Source: Bacteroidota bacterium (GTDB lineage Bacteria; Bacteroidota; Bacteroidia; Cytophagales; Cyclobacteriaceae). Taken from it: a stretch of DNA of 64,000 nucleotides. The DNA is taken from the NCBI GenBank assembly GCA_016866235.1, contig VGMW01000003.1, forward strand, positions 124,001-188,000. The letters run 5' to 3'. This document shows, in pieces, positions 1 through 8,119 of the stretch. How positions within the stretch are numbered: position 1 is the stretch's first letter; each line of letters starts with the position of its first letter. The position numbers and the translations under genes were made by a program. Under the pieces are notes generated by a model. That model ran no database searches. It was not told where the DNA came from and saw only the letters and a list, made by a program, of their open reading frames with translations.

Positions 1-886
1 AAGTAATCCACCAACCCATTTGCCTTTCTTCAGCCAATGCGATCCAATCCCTGGTTCCATAAAATCCACCATGCAGACCTGGTTTAAGAACAATAAAGGT
101 TGGTGAAAGGCGATCCAAAAGTCTTCCTCGGTCGGCCGAACTTACCCCTATCAATTCCTCATCCAACGCAACCGGAATAGGTGATTCCCGGCACACTTCA
201 GCCATTAAATCAAGCTGACCAGCTTTTATGGGTTGTTCAATTGATTCAGGTTTAAATACAGATAACCGCTCCAGTTTATGCCAAACATCGGGCTTATGGA
301 ATGCTCCATTGGCATCCAATCTTATATCAATTTGGTCTCCAAATTCATCCCTCAACCTTTCAAGTAAACTGCATTCTTCATCAAAATTTAGTCCGCCAAC
401 TTTTAGCTTAATGCACTTAAAACCTTCACCTATTTTTTTCCGGGCCTGCTCCAACATGGCGACCTGATCAGCCATCCAAACCAATCCATTGATTGGAATC
501 TTCTTCCCTCTCAAAAAGTCAGAATCATAATAAACACCAATGCCTCCATTGAAATAATCTCTTACCGCCATCTCCAATCCAAAACAGACCGATGAGGAAT
601 ATTCGTTACTGTTAAGTTTCTGCAACACATCATCAGCTCCATTTTGAACGGCTGATAAATTCCTAACCGCCTTCACCAATTGGTTTAGCTCCTGCAGGAC
701 TACCTGATCTGTCTCCACACTCAATCCTGCCAGAGGAGCCACCTCACCTGTACCTTTTAAGGTATTCTTCTGGTCATCAAAAAACTTGATCAGCCAAATA
801 CCACGGTCTTCCATATTGCCTCTGGAGGTCCTTGCACTGAAATTGAATTTCAGCTTCAGATATTCATACTCAAGCCGGAATGCCAT
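1..886 (-). CDS. menC: o-succinylbenzoate synthase MenC (3' end cut by window edge)
   Basis: This ORF is missing from the supplied track because it runs off the window. I translated it from an ATG at 886. It reads as an enolase-superfamily enzyme: an N-terminal capping domain, then the catalytic barrel with KLKVG (about residues 160-164, the Lys-x-Lys base), RLDANGAF (metal-binding Asp about 191), IEQPI (metal Glu) and ALDEE (metal Asp/Glu). The later motif VLKPGLHGG is typical of MenC, which dehydrates SHCHC to o-succinylbenzoate in menaquinone synthesis. Menaquinone would be the substrate of the alternative complex III encoded further along. About 295 codons are present and the C-terminus is missing. 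A dipeptide epimerase is the main alternative, but the motif spelling favours MenC. It is divergent from the QueA-like gene across 65 bp. Confidence 0.85.
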   Translation of the reverse strand, partial: MAFRLEYEYLKLKFNFSARTSRGNMEDRGIWLIKFFDDQKNTLKGTGEVAPLAGLSVETDQVVLQELNQLVKAVRNLSAVQNGADDVLQKLNSNEYSSSVCFGLEMAVRDYFNGGIGVYYDSDFLRGKKIPINGLVWMADQVAMLEQARKKIGEGFKCIKLKVGGLNFDEECSLLERLRDEFGDQIDIRLDANGAFHKPDVWHKLERLSVFKPESIEQPIKAGQLDLMAEVCRESPIPVALDEELIGVSSADRGRLLDRLSPTFIVLKPGLHGGFYGTRDWIALAEERQMGWWIT

Positions 887-938
887 GGAACAAATATGCA
901 TCGGTTAATTGATTTACGCTCCTGCAGTTCTGTTCAGA

Positions 939-946
939 TATCTTTG
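939..946 (+). promoter_or_regulatory. Bacteroidota -7 promoter motif, QueA-like gene
   Basis: TATCTTTG matches the Bacteroidota -7 consensus TANNTTTG. It ends only five bases before the GTG start at 952, so transcription would begin at or next to the start codon and the mRNA would be leaderless or nearly so. I see no clean -33 TTTG at the preferred spacing, only TTTA 22 bases upstream. Confidence 0.4.
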
Positions 947-951
947 CATCC

Positions 952-2121
952 GTGATCCGCACTGCTGAGTTCGATTATGACCTTCCGGAGGAAAAAATTG
1001 CCCGGTTTCCACCCGCCGCTCGGGGTCAATCGAAATTACTATGCTACCATTCGGGTAAAATTGAGCATCGGAAATTTCCTGAAATCACACACGGCGGTCT
1101 GCTTCCAGAGCATTCCTTGCTTGTTTTTAACAATTCAAAGGTCATTCCTGCCCGCATTATCTTTAAAAATGCAACAGGCGCGTCGATCGAATTGTTTTTA
1201 CTGGAACCTTACCACACCGATCACCTCACTGCTCTTAGCGCCAAATCCTCCTCCACCTGGAGCTGTATGGTCGGTAACCGTAAACGATGGAAAAAGGGAC
1301 AATTACTCCTTCTTGACATCAACAACATCAGGCTGACTGCAGCATGGGAATACCATGAGTCAAACATTGTCCGTTTCACCTGGACGAATGATATTCCTTT
1401 TGCCAAAGTATTGGAGTCCTTAGGCGAGGTTCCTCTTCCACCCTATTTGAATCGTGACGCAACACCAGAAGACCATTCCAGGTACCAGACGGTATACGCA
1501 ACCACGGAAGGTGCTGTAGCAGCTCCTACTGCCGGTCTTCATTTTACAGATGAAATTCTGGGAGAATTGGAAAGAAAAAATTTCAAGCTTGAAAATATGA
1601 CGCTTCATGTTGGCGCTGGCACTTTTCTTCCTGTCAAAGATGAAGATGCCCAAAACCACAAAATGCATGAAGAGGTTTTTATTTGCTCCCGACAGAACCT
1701 GGAAAACCTGGCGAACCACACGGGTCCGGTTATTCCGGTGGGCACTACATCCATGAGAATGCTAGAAAGTCTTTACTGGATTGGTATAAAAACAATCAAA
1801 GGCCTAGGGGATACCTACAACCTAGACCAAAACTTTCCTTACGAGTACGATGGACACCTATTGAAAGCCCGGGAGGTTTTTGAAGCGCTGGCCAAACAAT
1901 TTCCGAATGGTCTGCAATGCACCACATCCATTTTTATCAGACCTGGATATAATTTTAGGGTATGTAACGGCCTGATCACCAACTTTCATCAGCCCAAATC
2001 AACTTTGTTGATGTTGATCGCGGCCTTGGTTGGCCCTCATTGGAAATCCATCTATCGCGAGGCCCTTGAAAATGACTATCGTTTTCTTTCCTATGGCGAC
2101 AGCAGCCTTTTGATACCCTAA
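952..2121 (+). CDS. queA: S-adenosylmethionine:tRNA ribosyltransferase-isomerase, long QueA-type
   Basis: QueA transfers and isomerises the ribosyl group of S-adenosylmethionine onto 7-aminomethyl-deazaguanine at tRNA position 34, giving epoxyqueuosine. The N-terminal FDYDLPEEKIARFP, the central PTAGLHFT (about residue 190), HVGAGTFLPV and the C-terminal NFHQPKSTLLML are family hallmarks. At 389 residues it is longer than the usual roughly 340-350; the extra length lies between the GTTSMRMLES region and the NFHQPKS motif. Bacteroidota often carry such a long paralogue beside a standard QueA, so the exact substrate is less certain than the family. The start is GTG, with no ATG nearby giving a better N-terminus. 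Confidence 0.85.
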   Translation: MIRTAEFDYDLPEEKIARFPPAARGQSKLLCYHSGKIEHRKFPEITHGGLLPEHSLLVFNNSKVIPARIIFKNATGASIELFLLEPYHTDHLTALSAKSSSTWSCMVGNRKRWKKGQLLLLDINNIRLTAAWEYHESNIVRFTWTNDIPFAKVLESLGEVPLPPYLNRDATPEDHSRYQTVYATTEGAVAAPTAGLHFTDEILGELERKNFKLENMTLHVGAGTFLPVKDEDAQNHKMHEEVFICSRQNLENLANHTGPVIPVGTTSMRMLESLYWIGIKTIKGLGDTYNLDQNFPYEYDGHLLKAREVFEALAKQFPNGLQCTTSIFIRPGYNFRVCNGLITNFHQPKSTLLMLIAALVGPHWKSIYREALENDYRFLSYGDSSLLIP

Positions 2122-2220
2122 ATCATCAAAAGATCGGGACGTTATGTTACAAAGTGTCCTAAGAAAACTACATGGAATGGCCCTAATTCGTAAATTCGGA
2201 CCGATTTTTAAATAACCTCA

Positions 2221-3018
2221 ATGGAATTATTTCTTCAGCCCGAAACCTGGCTTTCACTGCTAACCCTCTGCTTCCTTGAGGTGGTTCTTGGCATCGATAA
2301 CATCATCTTCATTTCAATTGTCTCCAATAAACTTCCGGAGCACCTTAGGAAGAAAGCAAGAAATACTGGGCTTGCATTTGCCATGATCGTCCGGGTGGTT
2401 TTACTGCTTGGAATCAATTGGATCATCGGATTAAAAATGGAACTCTTCAATCTTACAACGTTCGGAATTCCCTTTGACCATGGCTTTAGCGGAAGGGACC
2501 TCATTTTGATTTTTGGTGGATTGTTTCTGATTGCCAAAAGCACCATGGAGATCAACCATGAAATGGAGGGTGGTGATCCCGAAGAGGAAAACAATCAGGC
2601 TGCCAAGGCTGCCATTAGTCTAAGTGGAACCATTGTTCAGATTATTCTGCTGGACATTATTTTCTCGTTCGACTCTATTCTGACTGCCGTAGGTATTGCT
2701 GATGAGGTCCTGATCATGATCATAGCGGTCATAGTATCAATTGCCATCATGATGTTCTTTTCTGGCAACATCAGCAGCTTTATTCAACGGCATCCCAGCA
2801 TGGAGGTACTTGCTCTGGGCTTCCTTATCCTGATCGGATTCACCTTGCTCCTGGAAGGATTGGGCGAAGAGATCCACAAAGGTTACATCTATTTTGCTGT
2901 GGCATTTTCACTTCTCATTGAGTTCACCAACATTCGGGTGAGAAAAAAGCGGAAGCAAAAGGTAGTTAAACTCAATAAGGACTATACCGACGAGCAACTC
3001 AAGGACGCACTCGAATAA
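2221..3018 (+). CDS. TerC/Alx-family integral membrane protein
   Basis: This is a 265-residue polytopic inner-membrane protein with about seven hydrophobic helices. The two diagnostic acidic membrane motifs of the TerC family are present: VVLGIDNIIF near residue 22 and IIFSFDSILTAVG near residue 145. The acidic residues lie in pseudo-symmetric halves and are thought to coordinate or move metal ions; family members are linked to manganese export and tellurite or pH stress. The C-terminus is a short lysine/arginine-rich cytoplasmic tail. The stop is three bases before the next start (3022), so the YfiT-like gene is probably co-transcribed. No other ter genes are nearby, so a metal-homeostasis role is likelier than a tellurite-resistance cassette. 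Confidence 0.88.
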   Translation: MELFLQPETWLSLLTLCFLEVVLGIDNIIFISIVSNKLPEHLRKKARNTGLAFAMIVRVVLLLGINWIIGLKMELFNLTTFGIPFDHGFSGRDLILIFGGLFLIAKSTMEINHEMEGGDPEEENNQAAKAAISLSGTIVQIILLDIIFSFDSILTAVGIADEVLIMIIAVIVSIAIMMFFSGNISSFIQRHPSMEVLALGFLILIGFTLLLEGLGEEIHKGYIYFAVAFSLLIEFTNIRVRKKRKQKVVKLNKDYTDEQLKDALE

Positions 3019-3021
3019 AAA

Positions 3022-3564
3022 ATGGATCAAAACCAGATCGACGCTTTACGCTATCCTATAGGAAAATTTACTCCGAAAGATCCGTACACTGCTCAAGACT
3101 TTCAATCAGATATCAATCGATTAGAATCCTTTCCGGATCGACTCAAGCAGGTGGTATCCTCCTTTTCAGCACTGGATTTCAATACACCTTATCGTAAGGA
3201 AGGTTGGACTGTTCTGCAAACCATCCATCACCTGGCTGATAGCCATCTTCATGCTTACATTCGGGTTAAATGGGCGCTAACAGAAGACAATCCATCCATC
3301 AAGGCGTACCATGAAAAACTATGGGCACAGACACCAGAAAATAACCTGCCTGCTGAAGTATCCTTGAATCTGTTATCCGCTCACCACAAAAAATGGACTG
3401 CTCTCCTACGTTCATTGGATGATGATTCATTAGCAAAATCCTTTGTACACCCCGCAAGTGGAGCCACTGTTTCCATTCAACGAATGGTTCAATTGTACGC
3501 ATGGCATGGTGACCATCACCTGGCACACATAACCGAATTGGTGCGTCGAAATTTTGATCGTTAA
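3022..3564 (+). CDS. DinB-fold protein, YfiT/bacillithiol transferase-like
   Basis: This 180-residue protein has the YfiT signature LRYPIGKF at its N-terminus. It has the DinB-fold metal triad: His in IHHLADSH (about residue 72) and two His in WHGDHHLAH near residue 160. The family is a four-helix bundle holding a divalent metal; Bacillus YfiT-like proteins act as bacillithiol S-transferases. It sits three bases downstream of the TerC gene. No bacillithiol biosynthesis gene (bshA/B/C) lies in this window, so the cofactor cannot be confirmed here. The family call is firm and the exact reaction is not. Confidence 0.8.
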   Translation: MDQNQIDALRYPIGKFTPKDPYTAQDFQSDINRLESFPDRLKQVVSSFSALDFNTPYRKEGWTVLQTIHHLADSHLHAYIRVKWALTEDNPSIKAYHEKLWAQTPENNLPAEVSLNLLSAHHKKWTALLRSLDDDSLAKSFVHPASGATVSIQRMVQLYAWHGDHHLAHITELVRRNFDR

Positions 3565-3642
3565 GGTCTCTTTTAAACCAGACTGGTTAAGGCAGGAAAT
3601 CGTCAAATTCGGTCAAAAAACTTATATTTCGAGGATTTTAAC

Positions 3643-4344
3643 ATGGTAGTCAATCGATATACCTTAACCCTCGAAGCTGAGAAATTGGGACAACGTCTTG
3701 GCGTTGTTGTGCCCGAGGCATATCGACCACGATTCAATGCTGCTCCTGCGCAACTCTTACCGGTTTTAACTGCAGGATCGGAAATTGGTATATCTTGGTT
3801 TTACTGGGGCCTCTCACCTCAGCGAAGTCAGAACAAATCCATCAGCGATAAAATTCTTAATCGTAAAGCGGAGGATGTTTCGACAAAACCTGTTTTCAAG
3901 AAATTGTTGAGAACACATCGGTGTCTGATACCGATGGATGGCTTTTATGTTTGGAAACAGATTGGAAAGAAGACCCAAACCCCCTACCTGGTTGTACTAA
4001 AATCCAGGCAATTGTTTGCTGCGGCAGGTATTTGGGAAGAGTTTGAAACGGAGCGTGACGAAACCCATCATACTTTCAGCATGCTTACGGTACCCGCACC
4101 TGATGCCTTGCGGGGACTTGGAGAACGAATACCCTGTATGGTTGCTGAAAAAGATGAAAGACGCTGGCTCAATCCGGAAACCACTGAAGTTGAACTTATT
4201 CAATTGCTTCAAAGTCCAACGGATCCTGAAATGGAATTTTTTACGGTGAGTCCGCAGATAGAAGATCCTGACCGCGATAGCCCTAGTTTAATAAAACCTG
4301 CTCCTGCCGCGGATCAGTTTGGTAATCTTACCCTTTTCGGTTAG
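3643..4344 (+). CDS. SRAP (YedK/HMCES)-domain protein lacking catalytic residues
   Basis: At 233 residues this has the full length and fold-wide motifs of SRAP proteins: FNAAPAQ (30s), YWGLSP (55-59), NRKAE (73-77), CLIPMDGFYVW (94-104) and the ERIPCMV region near 161. Active family members begin MCGR, use Cys2 to form a thiazolidine crosslink with an abasic site, and keep Glu in GFYEW and His in HDRMP. Here the protein begins MVVNRY, Glu is replaced by Val103 and His by Gly160; only the Asn of NxxxE is kept. The in-frame codons upstream of the ATG encode no Cys, so a missed start does not rescue the site. It may be a non-catalytic DNA-binding pseudoenzyme. Its end overlaps the convergent lipoprotein gene by 17 bases. 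Confidence 0.82.
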   Translation: MVVNRYTLTLEAEKLGQRLGVVVPEAYRPRFNAAPAQLLPVLTAGSEIGISWFYWGLSPQRSQNKSISDKILNRKAEDVSTKPVFKKLLRTHRCLIPMDGFYVWKQIGKKTQTPYLVVLKSRQLFAAAGIWEEFETERDETHHTFSMLTVPAPDALRGLGERIPCMVAEKDERRWLNPETTEVELIQLLQSPTDPEMEFFTVSPQIEDPDRDSPSLIKPAPAADQFGNLTLFG

Positions 4345-5008
4345 TCTTAACTTGTTTCTCTTTACCCTCAGACTTTTTGCGCCATTTCAAAAATCCCCTT
4401 TTAGCATCGGATTCCTTCCCACTGGTTGAGTCTTGAGGCGCAGGCAATTTTTTTACAACTGGTGAAGGTGGTGGAGTGTCCACGATTCCTGCTTCCTTCT
4501 TCTCCAACTGGTATCTGATGTCAGGCAGCAGCAGGGTCTTCCTGAAAAACCACATATAGAAATCCTGGTCGTTGTTGTACTTCTCTTTGGTTTTGGTGAT
4601 TCGAAAATCAGGGCTTTTGAGGACCATTCCGCTTTCTGCTTTCATTACGGCGGCAATGCTATCCGCTTTGAACATCGCCACTGAGTCGCCCAACTCTAAG
4701 GATAGATCGTCTTCTTTCTCGGTTTTGGCACTATCAATTTTAACAGGGTAAAGTGGCGTCATGTCGACGGTCTGCATACTTCGGAACTTTTTTCGATAGG
4801 ATTCCGGTACGGCCACCAGGTATTTGTTTTGGTCGGTGCTCGCGGTCAGAATTTTTGGCGTTGAGTCTTCTTTGAAGTAGCTAAACTTCTTTTGGAGTGC
4901 GACCTTATCGTAAATGAAAGAGCTTTGGTATGCCGGACAAACAGCCTTTTGAATGCACGAAGGTGCAATGAGTCCCAGGACCAGAAATAGCAAACCCGAA
5001 AGTCGCAT
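4328..5008 (-). CDS. hypothetical lipoprotein with CPAY motif
   Basis: This is a 226-residue secreted protein of unknown function. It starts with a hydrophobic signal and a probable, slightly imperfect lipobox (LIAPSC, Cys18), followed by VCPAYQSSF, a segment I associate with small lipoproteins common in Cytophagales. The middle is acidic and lysine-rich with no recognisable fold. The C-terminal 60 residues are proline- and lysine-rich and end in KTNRKG, so the tail is probably disordered. A -7 type motif (CAAAGTTA on the plus strand) lies about 20 bases upstream, suggesting its own promoter. Location at the periplasmic face of a membrane is inferred from the signal. Confidence 0.6.
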   Translation of the reverse strand: MRLSGLLFLVLGLIAPSCIQKAVCPAYQSSFIYDKVALQKKFSYFKEDSTPKILTASTDQNKYLVAVPESYRKKFRSMQTVDMTPLYPVKIDSAKTEKEDDLSLELGDSVAMFKADSIAAVMKAESGMVLKSPDFRITKTKEKYNNDQDFYMWFFRKTLLLPDIRYQLEKKEAGIVDTPPPSPVVKKLPAPQDSTSGKESDAKRGFLKWRKKSEGKEKQVKTNRKG

Positions 5009-5026
5009 TCAAATAGCCTTAATCAC

Positions 5027-5034
5027 CAAAGTTA
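5027..5034 (-). promoter_or_regulatory. possible -7 promoter motif, CPAY lipoprotein
   Basis: Read on the minus strand this is TAACTTTG, a match to TANNTTTG, 18 bases before the ATG at 5008. No clear TTTG is found at the expected upstream distance, so the call rests on the -7 box alone. Confidence 0.35.
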
Positions 5035-5134
5035 TTTAAGCCAGGTGAGGAATAAAGCTTTATAAGAATTAATAAATTTAAATAACTGATTTACAGGTAT
5101 TTATAATTATTTATATAAAGTAAAACTAAAGTCT

Positions 5135-5341
5135 TCAGTTTAGTATAAGGTGCTTGGTAACCAGGTAAATAACCGCCGCCAGAAATATGGCGATGGACAG
5201 TTTATTGACACCGTGCATCATTCTGATGTTAATGTTGCTGGGTCGGGCAGGATCATGCTTCCTGAAGAAATACCTTCCAACCTCGCCAAGTGAGAAGAAC
5301 TCTCTCAATTTTCCTTTGGTGCTTACCTTTTTCTCTTCCAT
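5135..5341 (-). CDS. small conserved membrane protein (possibly DUF6728)
   Basis: This is a 68-residue protein with a basic N-terminal half (FFSLGEVGRYFFRKHDP, then NINIRMMHGVNK) and one C-terminal membrane helix (about residues 45-62). I recall this pattern as a small Bacteroidota family, possibly DUF6728, but cannot confirm it. The track starts it at 5383, inside ispG; the internal ATG at 5341 is preferred because it falls five bases after the ispG stop and gives a normal N-terminus (MEEKKVSTKG). Co-transcription with ispG is likely. Function unknown. Confidence 0.6.
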   Translation of the reverse strand: MEEKKVSTKGKLREFFSLGEVGRYFFRKHDPARPSNINIRMMHGVNKLSIAIFLAAVIYLVTKHLILN

Positions 5342-5346
5342 AAAAT

Positions 5347-7308
5347 CTAGACCAGTGCCTTTATATCCTGCATTTCGATCCATTGTCCATCCTCCCGAAT
5401 AAGGCCAATAAGTTCATCTACGGCATCGGCCGTGGGTACGTTTCGCTTAACAACTTCTTTTCCCCTATAGAGGTTAATTCGACCGGGGCCGGAACCTACA
5501 TAACCATAATCTGCATCAGCCATCTCCCCGGGACCATTCACAATACAACCCATAATACCAATTTTGACACCTTTCAAATGATGGGTTCTCGAGCGAATTC
5601 TTGCCGTTGTTTCCTGTAAATCAAACAAGGTTCTTCCGCACGATGGACAAGAGATGTATTCTGTTTTAGAAATGCGTGTACGCGTTGCCTGCAGGATGTT
5701 GAATTGGGTGGCATTGATGAATCGCTCAGAGCCCGGGGTTCCATTGCTGAGCATAAGTCCATCACCAATGCCATCTACCAACAGTGCCCCGGCATCGGTT
5801 GCAGAATAAAGTTGGAAATCGTTCTCTGATATTTCGTTATAGTTAAAGTCCAACACCACAGGAACTTTCACAGATTGATTGATTAAATGCGATACAGCCG
5901 AGCGAATGTCGGGCATGCTATGGAGGTGATTTGTGCCTAGGAGTAAAACAAAATTATTTGTAGTTAATAACTTGTTTATCAATACTTTATTACGTATTTG
6001 ATCAGTGCTTACTTTAATAAAATTAAGCTCGGGGTGTAATTGGGACTCCTCATTAAGCAGTTCAGTCAAGCCAAGAATTGGATAATGCCTGGCCTTATGC
6101 CGATCCTTTAGCCAACAATCATAGTTCTGAATAACGCCCAGCGTCCCTGGTATTTCGAAATCAATCGAAGCGTTCCCCAGATAAACATAATCACAAGCAT
6201 TGTCTGCAATGTTCCACTTGTCCAACGGTACCGAATAGGCATAGCCTACACCAAAAAGTGAGGATGCCGCAATGGTACCTCTGCCTGACAAATCAGCTAT
6301 GACCCTTGGAACCTGATTGCCACCAATATTTGAAACTTGTTCCGTAATCCTTCGGCTGTAATTGAATGGATCAATCGGGTATGGTTCTTCCCTGGTAACC
6401 GAATCGGTTCCAATGCGCCTGTCATATCTTCTTGCAAGATCTCGGGCAACCGGAATTTCAGCTTCAGGCTCCTCGGTTAAGGAGACCCGTATGGTATCAC
6501 CCAATCCATCCTCCAAAAGCGTTCCAATTCCTACTGCGGACTTAATTCTTCCATCCTCACCATCGCCTGCCTCCGTAACACCTAGATGAAGCGGATAAGG
6601 CTTAAAACCTCCCTCGTCCAATTTCTTCACCAGTAAACGATAAGCCTGAACCATCACCTGTGGATTGCTGGCCTTCATACTTAGGACAATATTGAAGTAA
6701 GACTCATCCTCACAAATCCTTAAAAATTCGAGGGCAGACTCAACCATTCCGAGTGGTGTATCACCGTAACGGCTTAAGATCCGATCAGATAGCGATCCAT
6801 GATTGGTGCCTATCCGCATCGCTGTACCGTGCTCTTTACAAATCTTCACGAGTGGAGTAAACTTTTCCCGAATCCTATGGAGTTCCGCTTCATAAGAAGC
6901 ATCGGAGTAATCTATCTGCTCAAACCGCTTTTTATCAGCATAGTTACCTGGATTCACCCGAACCTTTTCTACAATTCTTGCTGCCAGCTCTGCCGCATTG
7001 GGTGTAAAATGAATATCTGCTACCAAGGGTGTTTTGTATCCCCTACGGTGCAATTCCTTTCTGATTTCGGCTAAATTTTGAGCTTCTTTAACGCTGGGTG
7101 CTGTAATTCTTACGTACTCACATCCAGCTTCAATCATCCGGATAGACTGCTCCACCGTACCTTGGGTATCCATGGTGTCTACCGTTGTCATGGACTGAAT
7201 TCTAATCGGATGATGTGCCCCCATTGGGACATCACCAATTTTTACCTCAATGGTTTTCCTTCGGGAATATTGAAACAGGTTGTTACAGTATGCCATACAT
7301 ATTAGCAT
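5347..7308 (-). CDS. ispG: 4-hydroxy-3-methylbut-2-en-1-yl diphosphate synthase IspG
   Basis: IspG reduces methylerythritol cyclodiphosphate to HMBPP in the MEP isoprenoid pathway using a [4Fe-4S] cluster. The N-terminal TIM barrel is clear (IRIQSMTTVDTMDT, VRVNPGNYADKKR, MRIGTNHGSLSDR). The C-terminal cluster ligands are CPSCGR (about residue 554) and GCIVNGPGE (about 587). The protein is 653 residues, against about 370 in Escherichia coli; the extra roughly 230 residues sit between barrel and reductase domain, as in other Bacteroidota, Chlamydiae and plants. The start may be Met1 or Met5 (MAYCNN). It supplies isoprenoids for menaquinone and for the farnesyl chain added by CtaB. Confidence 0.95.
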   Translation of the reverse strand: MLICMAYCNNLFQYSRRKTIEVKIGDVPMGAHHPIRIQSMTTVDTMDTQGTVEQSIRMIEAGCEYVRITAPSVKEAQNLAEIRKELHRRGYKTPLVADIHFTPNAAELAARIVEKVRVNPGNYADKKRFEQIDYSDASYEAELHRIREKFTPLVKICKEHGTAMRIGTNHGSLSDRILSRYGDTPLGMVESALEFLRICEDESYFNIVLSMKASNPQVMVQAYRLLVKKLDEGGFKPYPLHLGVTEAGDGEDGRIKSAVGIGTLLEDGLGDTIRVSLTEEPEAEIPVARDLARRYDRRIGTDSVTREEPYPIDPFNYSRRITEQVSNIGGNQVPRVIADLSGRGTIAASSLFGVGYAYSVPLDKWNIADNACDYVYLGNASIDFEIPGTLGVIQNYDCWLKDRHKARHYPILGLTELLNEESQLHPELNFIKVSTDQIRNKVLINKLLTTNNFVLLLGTNHLHSMPDIRSAVSHLINQSVKVPVVLDFNYNEISENDFQLYSATDAGALLVDGIGDGLMLSNGTPGSERFINATQFNILQATRTRISKTEYISCPSCGRTLFDLQETTARIRSRTHHLKGVKIGIMGCIVNGPGEMADADYGYVGSGPGRINLYRGKEVVKRNVPTADAVDELIGLIREDGQWIEMQDIKALV

Positions 7309-7347
7309 CGAAAATTAAGCGAATCTGAGGCTAAAAACCTTGGAAGA

Positions 7348-8070
7348 TCAGATATCACCGAGCTGAGGACGCAGAATTAGTTCCTCAACGACCGTTCTGG
7401 AGGATAAAGTATGGCAAGACCATATCGCCTTAGCGATATCCTCCACTGGCATAAACCGATTGTCTGGTAATCCGGATCCTGCCCAGCTGTCTGTCAGCGT
7501 TGCTCCGGGATAAACTGCGGTGACCCTGATGCCATGCGCTTTTGTTTCCTCTCTCAAGTTCCGGTTAAACCCCATTAAAGCAGTCTTGGCGATTCCGTAA
7601 GAACCACCCTGGGGATAGGCCTTTAAACTTGCCACCGAACAGATATTAAAAATGTCTCCCCGACCAGCTTTTTTCATGGAAGGCAAAAGCTTTCTGGTTA
7701 ATTCATATGCACTCTCCAGGTTTACGGCAAGCATCTGCCTGAGGGTTCCCTCTGCTTCTGTTTCCGTGTTCCCTGGGAGAAAATAGCCTGCATTGTTAAT
7801 TAAAACCGAGACTTCCCTACCCAAACCAACTACGAAGTCACCAAAATTCTGGACCTCACGAACCGATGCAGCATCTACTTTTTTGGTCAACACGGTCACA
7901 CCATAGGACTGCTCAATATTGTCCTTTAGGTTACTCAACAGGGCTTCATTCCGGGCATAGGTAACTACGTCATATCCTTGTGAGGCAAACTCATGGACAA
8001 GGCCTGCACCTATCCCTTTACTTCCACCAGTTACCACTGCAAGCTTGCCTGATTTTGACTTCAAAGCCAT
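7348..8070 (-). CDS. short-chain dehydrogenase/reductase (SDR)
   Basis: This is a classical SDR of 240 residues. The Rossmann motif GGSKGIGAG lies near the N-terminus, NNAGYF near residue 90, the catalytic Ser in NICSVAS and the YGIAK Tyr/Lys pair near residue 155. The track extends the ORF to 8184, but that extension (RRTNRLPRK...) is not SDR-like and overlaps the divergent MlaE start; Met at 8070 (MALKSKSGKLAVV) is the natural start. Substrate unknown; SDRs of this length commonly reduce ketones or 3-oxoacyl groups with NAD(P)H. It is divergent from mlaE across about 50 bp. Confidence 0.85.
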   Translation of the reverse strand: MALKSKSGKLAVVTGGSKGIGAGLVHEFASQGYDVVTYARNEALLSNLKDNIEQSYGVTVLTKKVDAASVREVQNFGDFVVGLGREVSVLINNAGYFLPGNTETEAEGTLRQMLAVNLESAYELTRKLLPSMKKAGRGDIFNICSVASLKAYPQGGSYGIAKTALMGFNRNLREETKAHGIRVTAVYPGATLTDSWAGSGLPDNRFMPVEDIAKAIWSCHTLSSRTVVEELILRPQLGDI

Positions 8071-8085
8071 TACCCTATTTGTTTC

Positions 8086-8093
8086 TATATTTG
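8086..8093 (+). promoter_or_regulatory. possible -7 promoter motif, mlaE-mlaF
   Basis: TATATTTG fits TANNTTTG and ends 26 bases before the proposed mlaE ATG at 8120. It also argues that the longer start at 8045 lies upstream of the transcription start. No clear -33 TTTG is visible. Confidence 0.35.
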
Positions 8094-8119
8094 AGCAATT
8101 TAAGCATTTCCGACGCTCA

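Noticed and set aside
228-467. Plus-strand 79-residue ORF at the left edge
   Set aside because: It is antisense to the conserved metal-binding region of menC.
2221-3018. Tellurite-resistance (ter) cassette
   Set aside because: Only a TerC-family gene is present; terB, terD, terE and related genes are absent.
5342-5383. Extended N-terminus of the small membrane protein inside ispG
   Set aside because: The ATG at 5341, right after the ispG stop, gives a better start; the 14 extra residues are ispG sequence in another frame.
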